Source of the DNA: Candidatus Krumholzibacteriia bacterium
Lineage (GTDB): Bacteria; Krumholzibacteriota; Krumholzibacteriia; LZORAL124-64-63
Length of the DNA: 8,579 nt
Direction of reading: 5' to 3'
Assembly: GCA_028718575.1 (NCBI GenBank)
Contig: JAQULN010000102.1
Location: 1-8,579, forward strand
The position numbers and the translations under genes are program-made. Of this stretch, positions 1-7,604 are shown in pieces. The first letter of the stretch is position 1. Every line of letters starts with the position of its first letter. The notes under the pieces are model-generated. The model saw nothing but the letters and a program-made list of their open reading frames with translations. It was not told where the DNA came from and did not search any database.

Positions 1-218
1 TGACACTGCCGCCGCCAGAATTGCTGCTTTTTATCGGACCTGAGGGCGGCTGGACCACGGCCGAGGCGCAACTCTTCGCCGCGCGCGGTGCGTTGCCGCT
101 CGACCTGGGGCCGCACATCCTGCGCACCGAAACCGCCGCCGTGGTCGGCCTGGCTGCCATGCAGCAGGTCCGCCGTCTGTGGACGGGTGCCCCCGGGCCG
201 GTTCCCGGCGGCGCTTGA
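1..218 (+). CDS. rsmE: RsmE, 16S rRNA (uracil-1498-N3)-methyltransferase, C-terminal part (5' end outside window)
   Basis: This is the last 71 codons of an open frame already running at base 3, ending at TGA 216-218. The visible protein carries the SAM-binding signature of the SPOUT/RsmE family: LLFIGPEGGWT followed by an acidic residue, then GALPLDLGPHILRTETAAVVGLAAMQ. In RsmE the GPEGG loop and the LGxxILRxETA segment form the trefoil knot that binds S-adenosylmethionine. The enzyme methylates U1498 in helix 44 of 16S rRNA in the assembled 30S subunit and acts as a cytoplasmic dimer. Only the knot end is present, so the N-terminal PUA-like RNA-binding domain cannot be checked. The next gene starts 71 bp downstream, with a promoter-like site overlapping this stop, so later genes may be transcribed both by readthrough and independently. 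The family call is confident; the exact start is unknown. Confidence 0.9.
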   Translation, partial: TLPPPELLLFIGPEGGWTTAEAQLFAARGALPLDLGPHILRTETAAVVGLAAMQQVRRLWTGAPGPVPGGA

Positions 219-243
219 CCCGCGGCCCTGGCCGCCGTATCCT
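215..243 (+). promoter_or_regulatory. Putative sigma-70 promoter for the yqeY-cvpA-mutS2 operon
   Basis: TTGACC (215-220) is followed after exactly 17 bp by TATCCT (238-243). The hexamers match the sigma-70 consensus at 5/6 and 4/6 positions. The -35 box contains the rsmE stop TGA. Initiation would be expected near 250, giving a leader of about 40 nt before the yqeY ATG at 290. The site in front of the tRNA genes has the same -35 hexamer, the same 17-bp spacer and a nearly identical -10 (TATCTT). This supports the call, but no transcription data are available. Confidence 0.45.
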
Positions 244-289
244 GCGACCCGTTCGCCGCCACTTGTCTGCGCGAAAGGATAGGTCCGCC

Positions 290-742
290 ATGCCCAGCGA
301 GATCGCCGCCCGACTGCAGCGAGACGTTGTGGTCGCCATGAAGGCGCGTGACAAGGAGCGCCTCGGCGTGCTCCGGCAGCTGCAAGCCGCGCTCAAACAG
401 GTCGAGGTCGATGAACGCCGGGAGTTGGACGACCCGGCGGTCGTCAAGACCCTGCAAGCCTACGCCAAGAAGGTGCGCGACACCCTGGCCAGCGCCGAGC
501 AGGCCGGCCGCGAGGATTTGCTCGCTGCGGCCCGCCGCGAACTCACTCTGGTCCAGGGTTATCTGCCGGCCGCGCTGGACGACGCCGAACTGGCGGCCCT
601 GGTCGATGCGGCGATCGCCGCCGTCGGCGCCGGCGGGCCCCAGCACATGGGCAAGGTGATGCAGGCGGTCATGTCGAAGGTCGCCGGCCGCGCCGAAGGC
701 GGCCGCGTCTCGGCCATGGTCAAAGCAAGACTGGCGGGATGA
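290..742 (+). CDS. yqeY: YqeY/GatB-like domain protein (Asn/Gln amidotransferase-related)
   Basis: The protein is 150 residues, the usual size of stand-alone YqeY proteins. It begins with the family's helical N-terminus (AMKARDKERLGVLRQLQAALK, about residues 19-39). GYLP follows at residues 90-93, and the C-terminal signature MGKVM...VMSKVAGRAEGGRVS starts at residue 120. The C-terminal half resembles the tail domain of GatB, which contacts tRNA in the glutamyl/aspartyl-tRNA amidotransferase. The role of free YqeY is not established, though tRNA binding is a reasonable guess. ATG 290 is chosen because GAAAGGAT (273-280) lies 9 nt upstream and family homology starts there. An upstream in-frame ATG at 179 would overlap rsmE and add an unconserved arginine-rich extension. 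The stop overlaps the next gene's start (ATGA, 739-742). In many bacteria yqeY sits next to rpsU in this cluster; no rpsU is present here. Confidence 0.9.
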   Translation: MPSEIAARLQRDVVVAMKARDKERLGVLRQLQAALKQVEVDERRELDDPAVVKTLQAYAKKVRDTLASAEQAGREDLLAAARRELTLVQGYLPAALDDAELAALVDAAIAAVGAGGPQHMGKVMQAVMSKVAGRAEGGRVSAMVKARLAG

Positions 743-1308
743 ACATGGTGATCTGGGTAACGGTCGGTTTGCTAGTGATCTGCGGCGTGTGGGGCTGGCG
801 TACCGGCGTGGTCCAGCGCCTGCTGGAACTCATCGGCCTGGTGGCGTCCATCCTGCTCTCGGCGCGCTTCGCATCGGCGGTCGCGCCGTGGCTGGCCGAC
901 CATTCGGCCATGGATACGTCAACGGCGCTGCTGGCCAGCTACGTGCTGGTCTTCGTCGCGGCCCTGATCCTGGTGCGGCTGGCGGCCCGCGGCCTGGCGG
1001 CGCTCGTCCGCTGGACGCCGCTTGGTTGGCTCGACCGGCTGGGCGGGGCGGTCTGCACCATGCTGATCGCCGCGCTCTTGATCAGCATCGGCCTGATCGC
1101 CGTCAGCCAGTCGGCGCCTGGCCACGGCGTGCGTGATACCTATTTGCGCCATCCCGTCGGCCAGGTGATCTACTACGCCGCACCGTCTCTCTATCAGGGG
1201 GCGCGCCGGCTTTTCGGCGGTCAGATCGATGACCTCTGGCATCGCGCCGTCGAGGTCGGGGGCAAGATCGTCGACGATAGCAAGACGCCTGCCGACAACG
1301 GCTCGTGA
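739..1308 (+). CDS. cvpA: CvpA family inner-membrane protein
   Basis: A 189-residue membrane protein with four predicted hydrophobic spans at about residues 3-20, 28-48, 63-80 and 103-123, then a soluble tail of about 60 residues. The CvpA hallmarks are visible: an N-terminal helix followed by GVWGWRTGVVQRLLELIG, and the signature GWLDRLGGAVCTML (about 96-109) leading into the last helix. E. coli CvpA, first described as needed for colicin V production, is about 162 residues; the extra length here is in the polar C-terminal tail. The biochemical function is unclear, with proposed links to envelope homeostasis. ATG 739 overlaps the yqeY stop by four bases. A second ATG at 745 is possible but gives up the coupling. 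The cvpA-mutS2 pairing is common in bacteria, and the gene overlaps mutS2 by four bases (GTGA). Confidence 0.85.
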   Translation: MNMVIWVTVGLLVICGVWGWRTGVVQRLLELIGLVASILLSARFASAVAPWLADHSAMDTSTALLASYVLVFVAALILVRLAARGLAALVRWTPLGWLDRLGGAVCTMLIAALLISIGLIAVSQSAPGHGVRDTYLRHPVGQVIYYAAPSLYQGARRLFGGQIDDLWHRAVEVGGKIVDDSKTPADNGS

Positions 1309-2360
1309 TCGCTCTCTTGGCACGGATTACGGCCGCCGACGCCGACGCCGGCGCTCGGCCGCTCGCCACCGAGCGCGACCGCGGCCTGCTCGGCTGGCAG
1401 GGCGTGACCGCCCAGGCGGCCCGTCATTGCCGCAACCGGCGGGCGGCGCAGGCCGTCGCCGGTCAACTTCCCTATACCGACCTCGGCGCGATCGAACTCT
1501 GGCGCGCGCTGGCCGACGAGTTGAAGGCCGCCCGAGATCGCGACCAACGCCCGCCGCTGGCGGACGTCTCGGCCGTCATGGCCTGCCTTGAAGCGCCGCC
1601 GTCGCGACCGCTCGAAGGGGGCGATCTGGTCGCGGTCGCGCGACTCGCCGAGGATCTGGATCGCCTGCGCGAATGGTTGTTACGCTGGCCCGCGCTGTTG
1701 CCGCTGTGGAGCGCCGCGGCGCGGGAGGCGGCGACGTTCGCCGGCCTCGTCGCCGAACTGCGCCGCTGCCTGGATCGCGACGGCCGCTTGCAAGACGGCG
1801 CCAGCCCGCTCCTCGGACGGCTGCGCCGGCTAGCCCGGGAGCGCGAGCAACAGGTCCGCGAGTCGGTGGCCAAGGCCATGGCCGAAGCCAGCCGCCGCGG
1901 CTGGACCGCCGGCGAAGAGGTGACCCTGCGCGGCGACCGTTTCTGCCTGCCTCTGCGCGCGGCCGATCGGCGCAAGGTGGCCGGCATCGTGCACGACCGC
2001 AGCCAGACCGGGCAAACGATCTACGTCGAGCCTGCCGCCACGGTCCAGCTGGCCAACGATCTGGCCGAGTGCCGCCTGGAGACAGCCGCCGAGGAGACCC
2101 GGATCCTGCATGAGCTGAACCAGCGCGTACGCGAACAAACGCCGGCGCTGCTGGCCGCGGGCGGTCTGTTGCTGCTCGTCGATCGCGTCCAGGCGGTCGG
2201 CGCCTGGGCGGCGGTGCGGCGGGCCGGCCGACCGCAGCTCGCTCCCGGCGGTTCCGTGCGCATCGCGCAGGGCCGGCACCCGCTGCTGGAGCAGGCCCTC
2301 GCGGAGCAGACCCGAGCCACCGGCGCGGCGGCCGCCGCCGTCGTTCCGCTGGATCTCTAG
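1305..2360 (+). CDS. mutS2: MutS2 N-terminal fragment (core, lever and clamp domains), ending at amber TAG
   Basis: If the amber codon is obeyed, this 351-residue product is made. It holds the helical core, lever and clamp but no ATPase site and no Smr nuclease domain, so it should lack catalytic function. GTG 1305 is chosen because it overlaps the cvpA stop (GTGA) and homology begins soon after, at LGWQGVTAQAARHCRNRRAA (about residues 29-48), which aligns with the family's first helix. The first 25 or so residues look unconserved. TTG 1317 is a possible alternative start. No clear ribosome binding site precedes it, so translation probably depends on ribosomes terminating cvpA. The fragment ends at VVPLDL, the short strand that normally leads directly into the ATPase domain. 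Confidence 0.7.
   Translation: MIALLARITAADADAGARPLATERDRGLLGWQGVTAQAARHCRNRRAAQAVAGQLPYTDLGAIELWRALADELKAARDRDQRPPLADVSAVMACLEAPPSRPLEGGDLVAVARLAEDLDRLREWLLRWPALLPLWSAAAREAATFAGLVAELRRCLDRDGRLQDGASPLLGRLRRLAREREQQVRESVAKAMAEASRRGWTAGEEVTLRGDRFCLPLRAADRRKVAGIVHDRSQTGQTIYVEPAATVQLANDLAECRLETAAEETRILHELNQRVREQTPALLAAGGLLLLVDRVQAVGAWAAVRRAGRPQLAPGGSVRIAQGRHPLLEQALAEQTRATGAAAAAVVPLDL
2358..2360 (+). other. In-frame amber codon splitting mutS2
   Basis: The codon order is CTG GAT CTC TAG CTG CCG CCC GCG GTG, with an uninterrupted MutS2 frame on both sides. Bases 1305 and 2373 differ by 1068, a multiple of three, so this is a nonsense codon and not a frameshift. In the family this position lies in the loop between the last pre-ATPase strand and the RVLVxxGPN strand, and many residues should be tolerated there. 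One base change from CAG, GAG, TGG or TCG would create it; CAG to TAG is the simplest transition. Confidence 0.9.
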
Positions 2361-2372
2361 CTGCCGCCCGCG

Positions 2373-3746
2373 GTGCGGGTCCTGGTCATTTCCGGCCCGA
2401 ACGCCGGCGGCAAGTCGGTCGCGCTCAAGACGGTCGGCGTGCTGGTGATGCTGGCGCAATGCGGCTGGGACGTTCCAGCGCGCGAGGACACCCGTCTGCC
2501 CCTGGTACGCCGGATCTTCGTCGACCTGGGCGACGAGCAGTCCATCGAATCGTCGCTGTCGAGCTTCTCGGCGCACCTGTCCCACTTGCAGCGCTTCTTG
2601 CAGGAGGCGGATGGGCGCAGCCTGGTGCTCTGCGACGAGATCGGCGCCGGCACCGATCCCCAGGAAGGAACGGCGCTCGCGTTCACGGTGCTGGAACAGC
2701 TGGCCGTGCGCGGCGCGCTGGTCCTGGCGTCCACCCACTACGGACTGCTCAAGGCCGCGGTCCACGATCATCCGGCCATGATCAACGCGGCCATGGATTA
2801 CGACGAGGTCTCCCTGGCACCGCGGTTTCGGCTGCGCCTTGGCGATCCGGGCGCCAGCCATGCGTTCGATATCGCCGCCCGGGTCGGGCTCGACCCGCCG
2901 CTGCTCGCGCGGGCCCGCGCTATGGTCGGGCAGGAGCGATACCAGCTCGAAAAGCTCCTGCGCGAATTGGCAGCGCGCGCGCGCGACCTGGCCGCGCAAG
3001 AGGCCGAGCTCAGGACGCGGTTGGATGCGGCACAAGCGCGCGAGGCGCAGTTGCGAGAACAGTCGACCGAGTTGGCGCGCCGGTACGAAGCCGAGCGCGA
3101 GTCCTTGCGCCAGCAGGGGCAGGAACTGCTGCGGGAAGCGCGGCAGCGTCTGGCGGCGGCCGTTCGCGAGGTCCGCGTCCAGGGCGGCCGGCAGGAAACC
3201 GTCGACAGCGTCCGCGCGCAGATCCAGGCGGTGGCGAGTCGCTTGCCCGCGCCGCCGGCGCCGGAGCCGGGACCGGCCGATCTGACCGTCGGCGACCGGG
3301 TGCGGATCGCCGGCCTGGGCCTGCAGGGTCGCGTCGTAGAAATCAGGGGAGACAAGATCGGCGTACTGGCCGATGGGCTGAACGTGAGTATCGACCGCAG
3401 TGCGGTCGCGCGCCTGGACGATGTGGCGACGCCGGCCAGCGGCGGTGCCGGCGGGTCCCGCGAAAGCGCGGTCGCCTGGACCTGGGATCACGATGACCCC
3501 GGCATTCCCTGCGAGCTGGATCTGCGCGGCCTGCAGGTCGAAGAGGCGTGGCTGCGCGTCGACAAGCTGCTGGACCGCGCCCTGCCGGTAGGCCTGGCGC
3601 AGCTTACCATCATTCACGGCATGGGCTCAGGACGGTTGCGCGATCAGATGCTCAGCCGACTGGCCGCCGATCCGCGGGTGGCGCGCTGCCATCCGGCCGG
3701 CGAACGCGGCAGCAACCTCGGGGCCACGGTCGTTCACCTGCGTTGA
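2373..3746 (+). CDS. mutS2: MutS2 C-terminal fragment (MutS-type ATPase, coiled coil, Smr domain)
   Basis: The first possible re-start after the amber codon is GTG 2373, 12 nt beyond it and in the same frame. It would give a 457-residue protein starting immediately before RVLVISGPNAGGKS, the Walker A strand. All ATPase motifs (Walker A, FSAHLSHL, Walker B DEIGAGTDP, STHYG) and the whole Smr domain are intact. No purine-rich ribosome binding site precedes this GTG; the preceding bases are C-rich. Efficient independent initiation is therefore doubtful, and re-initiation by ribosomes terminating at the TAG would be needed. As a free protein it would lack the clamp and core. It may exist only as part of a readthrough product. 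Confidence 0.5.
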   Translation: MRVLVISGPNAGGKSVALKTVGVLVMLAQCGWDVPAREDTRLPLVRRIFVDLGDEQSIESSLSSFSAHLSHLQRFLQEADGRSLVLCDEIGAGTDPQEGTALAFTVLEQLAVRGALVLASTHYGLLKAAVHDHPAMINAAMDYDEVSLAPRFRLRLGDPGASHAFDIAARVGLDPPLLARARAMVGQERYQLEKLLRELAARARDLAAQEAELRTRLDAAQAREAQLREQSTELARRYEAERESLRQQGQELLREARQRLAAAVREVRVQGGRQETVDSVRAQIQAVASRLPAPPAPEPGPADLTVGDRVRIAGLGLQGRVVEIRGDKIGVLADGLNVSIDRSAVARLDDVATPASGGAGGSRESAVAWTWDHDDPGIPCELDLRGLQVEEAWLRVDKLLDRALPVGLAQLTIIHGMGSGRLRDQMLSRLAADPRVARCHPAGERGSNLGATVVHLR

Positions 3747-3815
3747 CGGCGACGCGGTGCCGGTCGTCGCGACGCGGCTGCAACCGTCGTGACGGCGCCT
3801 CCGCGGCGCGGCGTC

Positions 3816-3845
3816 TTGACATATCGTCGCTTCACCATTTATGTT
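3816..3845 (+). promoter_or_regulatory. Putative dnaG-rpoD promoter (P1)
   Basis: A perfect TTGACA (3816-3821) is followed after 18 bp by TATGTT (3840-3845), a 4/6 match to the -10 consensus; TTATGT with a 17-bp spacer is an alternative. Transcription would start near 3852, leaving a leader of about 33 nt before the GTG at 3885. The site supports the shorter dnaG start, since the longer frame would begin upstream of it. It would let the primase and sigma factor genes be transcribed independently of mutS2. Confidence 0.55.
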
Positions 3846-3849
3846 GACA
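3844..3849 (+). promoter_or_regulatory. Second exact TTGACA element upstream of dnaG
   Basis: A second consensus -35 hexamer lies 28 bp after the first and overlaps the P1 -10 box by two bases. No good -10 is found 16-18 bp downstream; the nearest AT-rich stretch, TCTTTAG (3861-3867), is too close. It may be a remnant promoter, an overlapping alternative promoter with a degenerate -10, or a direct-repeat operator half-site. Function is not established. Confidence 0.3.
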
Positions 3850-3884
3850 GGTCGTCTGAATCTTTAGCTTGCAAAGAGTTCCAG

Positions 3885-5627
3885 GTGGCCGTCCTACCCC
3901 CGGAGATCATCGCCAGGGTCAAAGAGGAGACCGACCTCGTCGAACTGGTCGGCAGGTATGTCCGCCTGCAGCCCGCCGGGGTCAACTGGAAGGGACTCTG
4001 TCCGTTTCACCAGGAGAAGACCCCCAGTTTCCATGTTCACCCCGGTCGTCAGACCTACAAGTGTTTCGGCTGCGGCGAGGGCGGTGACGCCATCAGTTTT
4101 CTGATGGCTGTCGAGAATCTCACCTTTCCCGAAGCGATGGAAACGCTCGCGCGGGCGATCGATCTCGACCTGGCGAAGTTCCTCCAGCCAGGCGAAGACG
4201 AAGGCGAGAAACGCGCCCATTTCCGCGCCAACGAGACGGCATGCGACATCTTCCGCAACGCCTGGCAGGACGCCCACCTCGGCGCCAAGGCCCGTGATTA
4301 CCTGACCGGCCGTGGCTTTCACCTGGAAGTTCTGGATCGTTTCGATCTCGGCTGGGCGCCCGGCGGCGACTGGCTGCTGAAACAACTGGCCCAGCGGGGC
4401 GTGACGGAAGATCTCGCAGTGCGCGCCGGACTGGTTCGCCGGCAGGACGGTCGCGGCCCGTTTGCCTATTTTCGCGATCGCATTATGTTTCCGATCCGAA
4501 ACATCGCCCGGCAGGTGGCGGGTTTTGGCGGCCGACTCATCGTCCCGGGAGAGCCCAAGTATCTCAATTCGGCGGACAGTCCGCATTTCAGCAAGGGGAA
4601 GCTGCTCTACGGCTTCGATTCGACGCGCATGGTGATCGCGCGTGCGCGGACCGCTGTCCTTGTCGAAGGGTACCTGGATTTGATCGCCCTGGCCCAGGCT
4701 GGCGTCGCCAACGCAGTGGCCACATGCGGCACCGCGCTGACGCCGGACCAGGCCCGGCTGCTGCGCCGCGGTGCGCGGCAGGTGGTGGTCCTGTTCGACG
4801 GCGATCAGGCCGGACGCAAGGCGGCCGTGCGCGCGTGCCACACGTGCCTGGCCGCGGGACTCGAGGCGAAGGTGGCGACGTTGCCGCGCGGGCTCGATCC
4901 GGCCGACCTGGTCATCCAGCAAGGTGCGGCCGCGTTGCAGGCTGTGCTCGCCGCGGCGGTCGGATACCTGGCGTTCGTCCGGGATGCTGTGGCGCAAGCC
5001 GGCGATGACCGTCTCGCGCTGGAAAAGGGAGTGCATCAGGTGCTGTCGACGATCGCCGCGGTGCCCGACGCGATTCGCCGCGAATACATGTTGCGTGAGG
5101 CGGCGGATCTCTTCGATCTGACACCGGATCTGCTCCGTTCATCGCTCGCGGGAATGCCCGGCGGGGTCGCGCCGCCGGCGGTGGCAGCGGATCAAACCGT
5201 TGTCGCCGGCGTTGCCGAAACCGGCCGCCCGCCCGCCGCCGCCGCCGGCACCGCGACGCCGCGTCCCTCCTTCCGCACGCTGACCACATTACATCGCGAG
5301 CATGTGGAATCGGTTCTATTGGCCCACGTGCTGCAGGACGGCTCCGGCGCCGCGGCCCGCCTGCTCGCCGAGCTGGGCGCCGACTTGCCCTGGTCGACGC
5401 CGCAGGCGGCGGCCCTGGCCGCTGAACTTGCGGCTTGGGCGGCGACAGCGCCGCAACAGACACCGCGCGATTTCGTCGAGCAGCGGTGGCACGAACAGGA
5501 CAACGCCTACCGAGCTTACGTGACGGATCTGCTCGCTCGGAACATCCCGCCGCGGGGCGAGACCGAACGGGCTGTACGTGAATCGTTGCAGCGTTTGCGC
5601 GGGGATCGACGTGCGCAACTCAGCTGA
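3885..5627 (+). CDS. dnaG: DNA primase DnaG
   Basis: The enzyme synthesises RNA primers at the replication fork for DNA polymerase III. The protein is 580 residues (E. coli DnaG is 581). It has an N-terminal CHC2 zinc-binding domain with C39-X2-H42-X17-C60-X2-C63 in the usual CPFHQEKTPSF...KCFGCGEGG context. The core follows (FRDRIMFPIRN, FGGR, PKYLNS), then a TOPRIM catalytic domain with E261 in VEGYLD, D305 and D307 in LFDGDQAGRKA, and D338 in GLDPADL. An Ala/Pro-rich linker (about 425-465) leads to a helical C-terminal domain that should bind DnaB helicase. GTG 3885 is chosen because the typical primase start (LPPEIIARVKEETDLVELVGRYV) follows at once. AAAGAG (3873-3878) lies 6 nt upstream, and longer forms would pass the promoter. 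rpoD follows after 67 bp, the conserved dnaG-rpoD pairing. Confidence 0.96.
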   Translation: MAVLPPEIIARVKEETDLVELVGRYVRLQPAGVNWKGLCPFHQEKTPSFHVHPGRQTYKCFGCGEGGDAISFLMAVENLTFPEAMETLARAIDLDLAKFLQPGEDEGEKRAHFRANETACDIFRNAWQDAHLGAKARDYLTGRGFHLEVLDRFDLGWAPGGDWLLKQLAQRGVTEDLAVRAGLVRRQDGRGPFAYFRDRIMFPIRNIARQVAGFGGRLIVPGEPKYLNSADSPHFSKGKLLYGFDSTRMVIARARTAVLVEGYLDLIALAQAGVANAVATCGTALTPDQARLLRRGARQVVVLFDGDQAGRKAAVRACHTCLAAGLEAKVATLPRGLDPADLVIQQGAAALQAVLAAAVGYLAFVRDAVAQAGDDRLALEKGVHQVLSTIAAVPDAIRREYMLREAADLFDLTPDLLRSSLAGMPGGVAPPAVAADQTVVAGVAETGRPPAAAAGTATPRPSFRTLTTLHREHVESVLLAHVLQDGSGAAARLLAELGADLPWSTPQAAALAAELAAWAATAPQQTPRDFVEQRWHEQDNAYRAYVTDLLARNIPPRGETERAVRESLQRLRGDRRAQLS

Positions 5628-5694
5628 AACGACCGTGCGCCGGCGGCGGCCGCAGCCACCCGGCGGGCGCCAGGAAACAGGGAGCTGCACACCC

Positions 5695-7419
<1,725 letters not shown>

Positions 7420-7449
7420 GCGCTCAGGGCGCGCGGCGCCTCTGGCGGG

Positions 7450-7478
7450 TTGACCGGATCGGGCCTCTGGGTTATCTT
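7450..7478 (+). promoter_or_regulatory. Putative sigma-70 promoter for the tRNA pair
   Basis: TTGACC (7450-7455), a 17-bp spacer and TATCTT (7473-7478) match consensus at 5/6 and 5/6 positions with ideal spacing. Initiation would be near 7485, about 11 nt before the first tRNA base, as expected for a stable-RNA promoter. It repeats the pattern seen upstream of yqeY. No convincing terminator separates rpoD from it: the GGCGC/GCGCC pairing at 7419-7440 has a 12-nt loop and no T tract. Confidence 0.6.
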
Positions 7479-7495
7479 CCGGCCTCGAGTTTTGG

Positions 7496-7571
7496 GGGCC
7501 CATAGCTCAGTGGTCAGAGCGACCGGCTCATAACCGGTTGGTCCCAGGTTCAAGTCCTGGTGGGCCCACCA
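7496..7571 (+). tRNA. tRNA with anticodon CAT (elongator Met, or Ile2 if lysidine-modified)
   Basis: A complete cloverleaf folds. The acceptor GGGCCCA (7496-7502) pairs perfectly with TGGGCCC (7561-7567). The D stem is GCTC/GAGC. The anticodon stem ACCGG/CCGGT has loop CTCATAA, with anticodon CAT at 7529-7531. The variable loop is TGGTC, and the T stem CCAGG/CCTGG has loop TTCAAGT. The discriminator is A7568 and CCA is encoded (7569-7571). The G1-C72 pair argues against an initiator tRNA, which normally has a mismatch there. Several details (AGTGGTCAGAGC D arm, TTGGTC after the anticodon stem, GGTTCAAGTCC T arm) recall tRNA-Ile2, whose CAT anticodon is converted to lysidine by TilS to read AUA. 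Elongator Met is the alternative and sequence alone does not settle it. Confidence 0.93.
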
Positions 7572-7579
7572 AGGGCCGC

Positions 7580-7604
7580 CAGCGTACTGGTCCGCAGTCC
7601 GCTG
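7580..7604 (+). other. Hairpin in the spacer between the two tRNA genes
   Basis: CAGCG (7580-7584) pairs with CGCTG (7600-7604). After one T/C mismatch, ACTG (7586-7589) pairs with CAGT (7595-7598) around the loop GTCCG. This gives nine base pairs within a 25-nt segment of the 35-nt spacer. It lies 8 nt after the first tRNA's CCA and 2 nt before the second tRNA. It could be a processing element of the dicistronic tRNA precursor. No T tract follows, so it is not a terminator. Confidence 0.45.

Larger units (their letters stand above)
1305..3746 (+). pseudogene. mutS2: mutS2 (endonuclease MutS2 / ribosome-rescue factor) interrupted by an in-frame amber codon
   Basis: The full frame has 812 sense codons plus one internal TAG (codon 352, 2358-2360); family members are usually about 780-790 residues. 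Both sides of the stop stay in one frame with no shift. In order: N-terminal helical core (1-160), the MutS2 connector/clamp (GEEVTLRGDRFCLPLRAADR, then GIVHDRS with H230), Walker A GPNAGGKS (364-371), Walker B LCDEIGAGTDP (D444, E445), STHY, a charged coiled coil (about 535-640), a KOW-like segment (GDRVRIAGLGLQGRVVEI), and a C-terminal Smr domain with LDLRG (738-742) and HGMGSGRLR (from H771). MutS2 is a cytoplasmic dimeric ATPase that limits recombination in some bacteria and, in Bacillus, splits collided ribosomes. Its GTG start overlaps the cvpA stop. The preserved downstream half suggests the stop is recent, erroneous, or read through. Whether the gene is active is unknown. Confidence 0.85.
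3747..3884 (+). other. mutS2-dnaG intergenic region with AT-rich regulatory patch
   Basis: This 138-bp gap is the largest break before dnaG. Its first half is GC-rich with short palindromes: the perfect 10-mer CGTCGCGACG, and a small hairpin GCGCC-TCCGC-GGCGC at 3795-3809. Neither is followed by a T tract, so they are not convincing terminators. Its second half (about 3814-3880) is markedly AT-richer than its surroundings and holds the promoter elements listed separately. An open frame runs through here in the dnaG frame from 3789, but its translation (MTAPPRRGVL...) does not resemble primase and it starts upstream of the promoter. Confidence 0.7.

Noticed and set aside
2358..2360. Pyrrolysine or selenocysteine insertion at the mutS2 stop
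   Set aside because: The codon is TAG, not TGA, so selenocysteine is excluded. MutS2 is not a known pyrrolysine protein, and no PYLIS-like structure or Pyl gene is visible.
1830..3617. A 595-codon open frame on the minus strand opposite mutS2
   Set aside because: It is a mirror of the GC-rich codon pattern of mutS2, shows no recognisable domain, and runs across both halves of a clearly conserved gene.
3795..3809. Terminator between mutS2 and dnaG (GCGCC-TCCGC-GGCGC)
   Set aside because: Short stem without a T tract; similar palindromes are scattered throughout the window.
3789..3884. A 32-residue N-terminal extension of DnaG
   Set aside because: It begins upstream of the likely promoter, matches no primase N-terminus, and a GTG with a ribosome binding site at 3885 fits the family start.
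3894..5036. A 380-codon minus-strand frame opposite dnaG
   Set aside because: Shadow frame: low-complexity Arg/Gln/Gly-rich translation, and dnaG on the other strand has all catalytic motifs.
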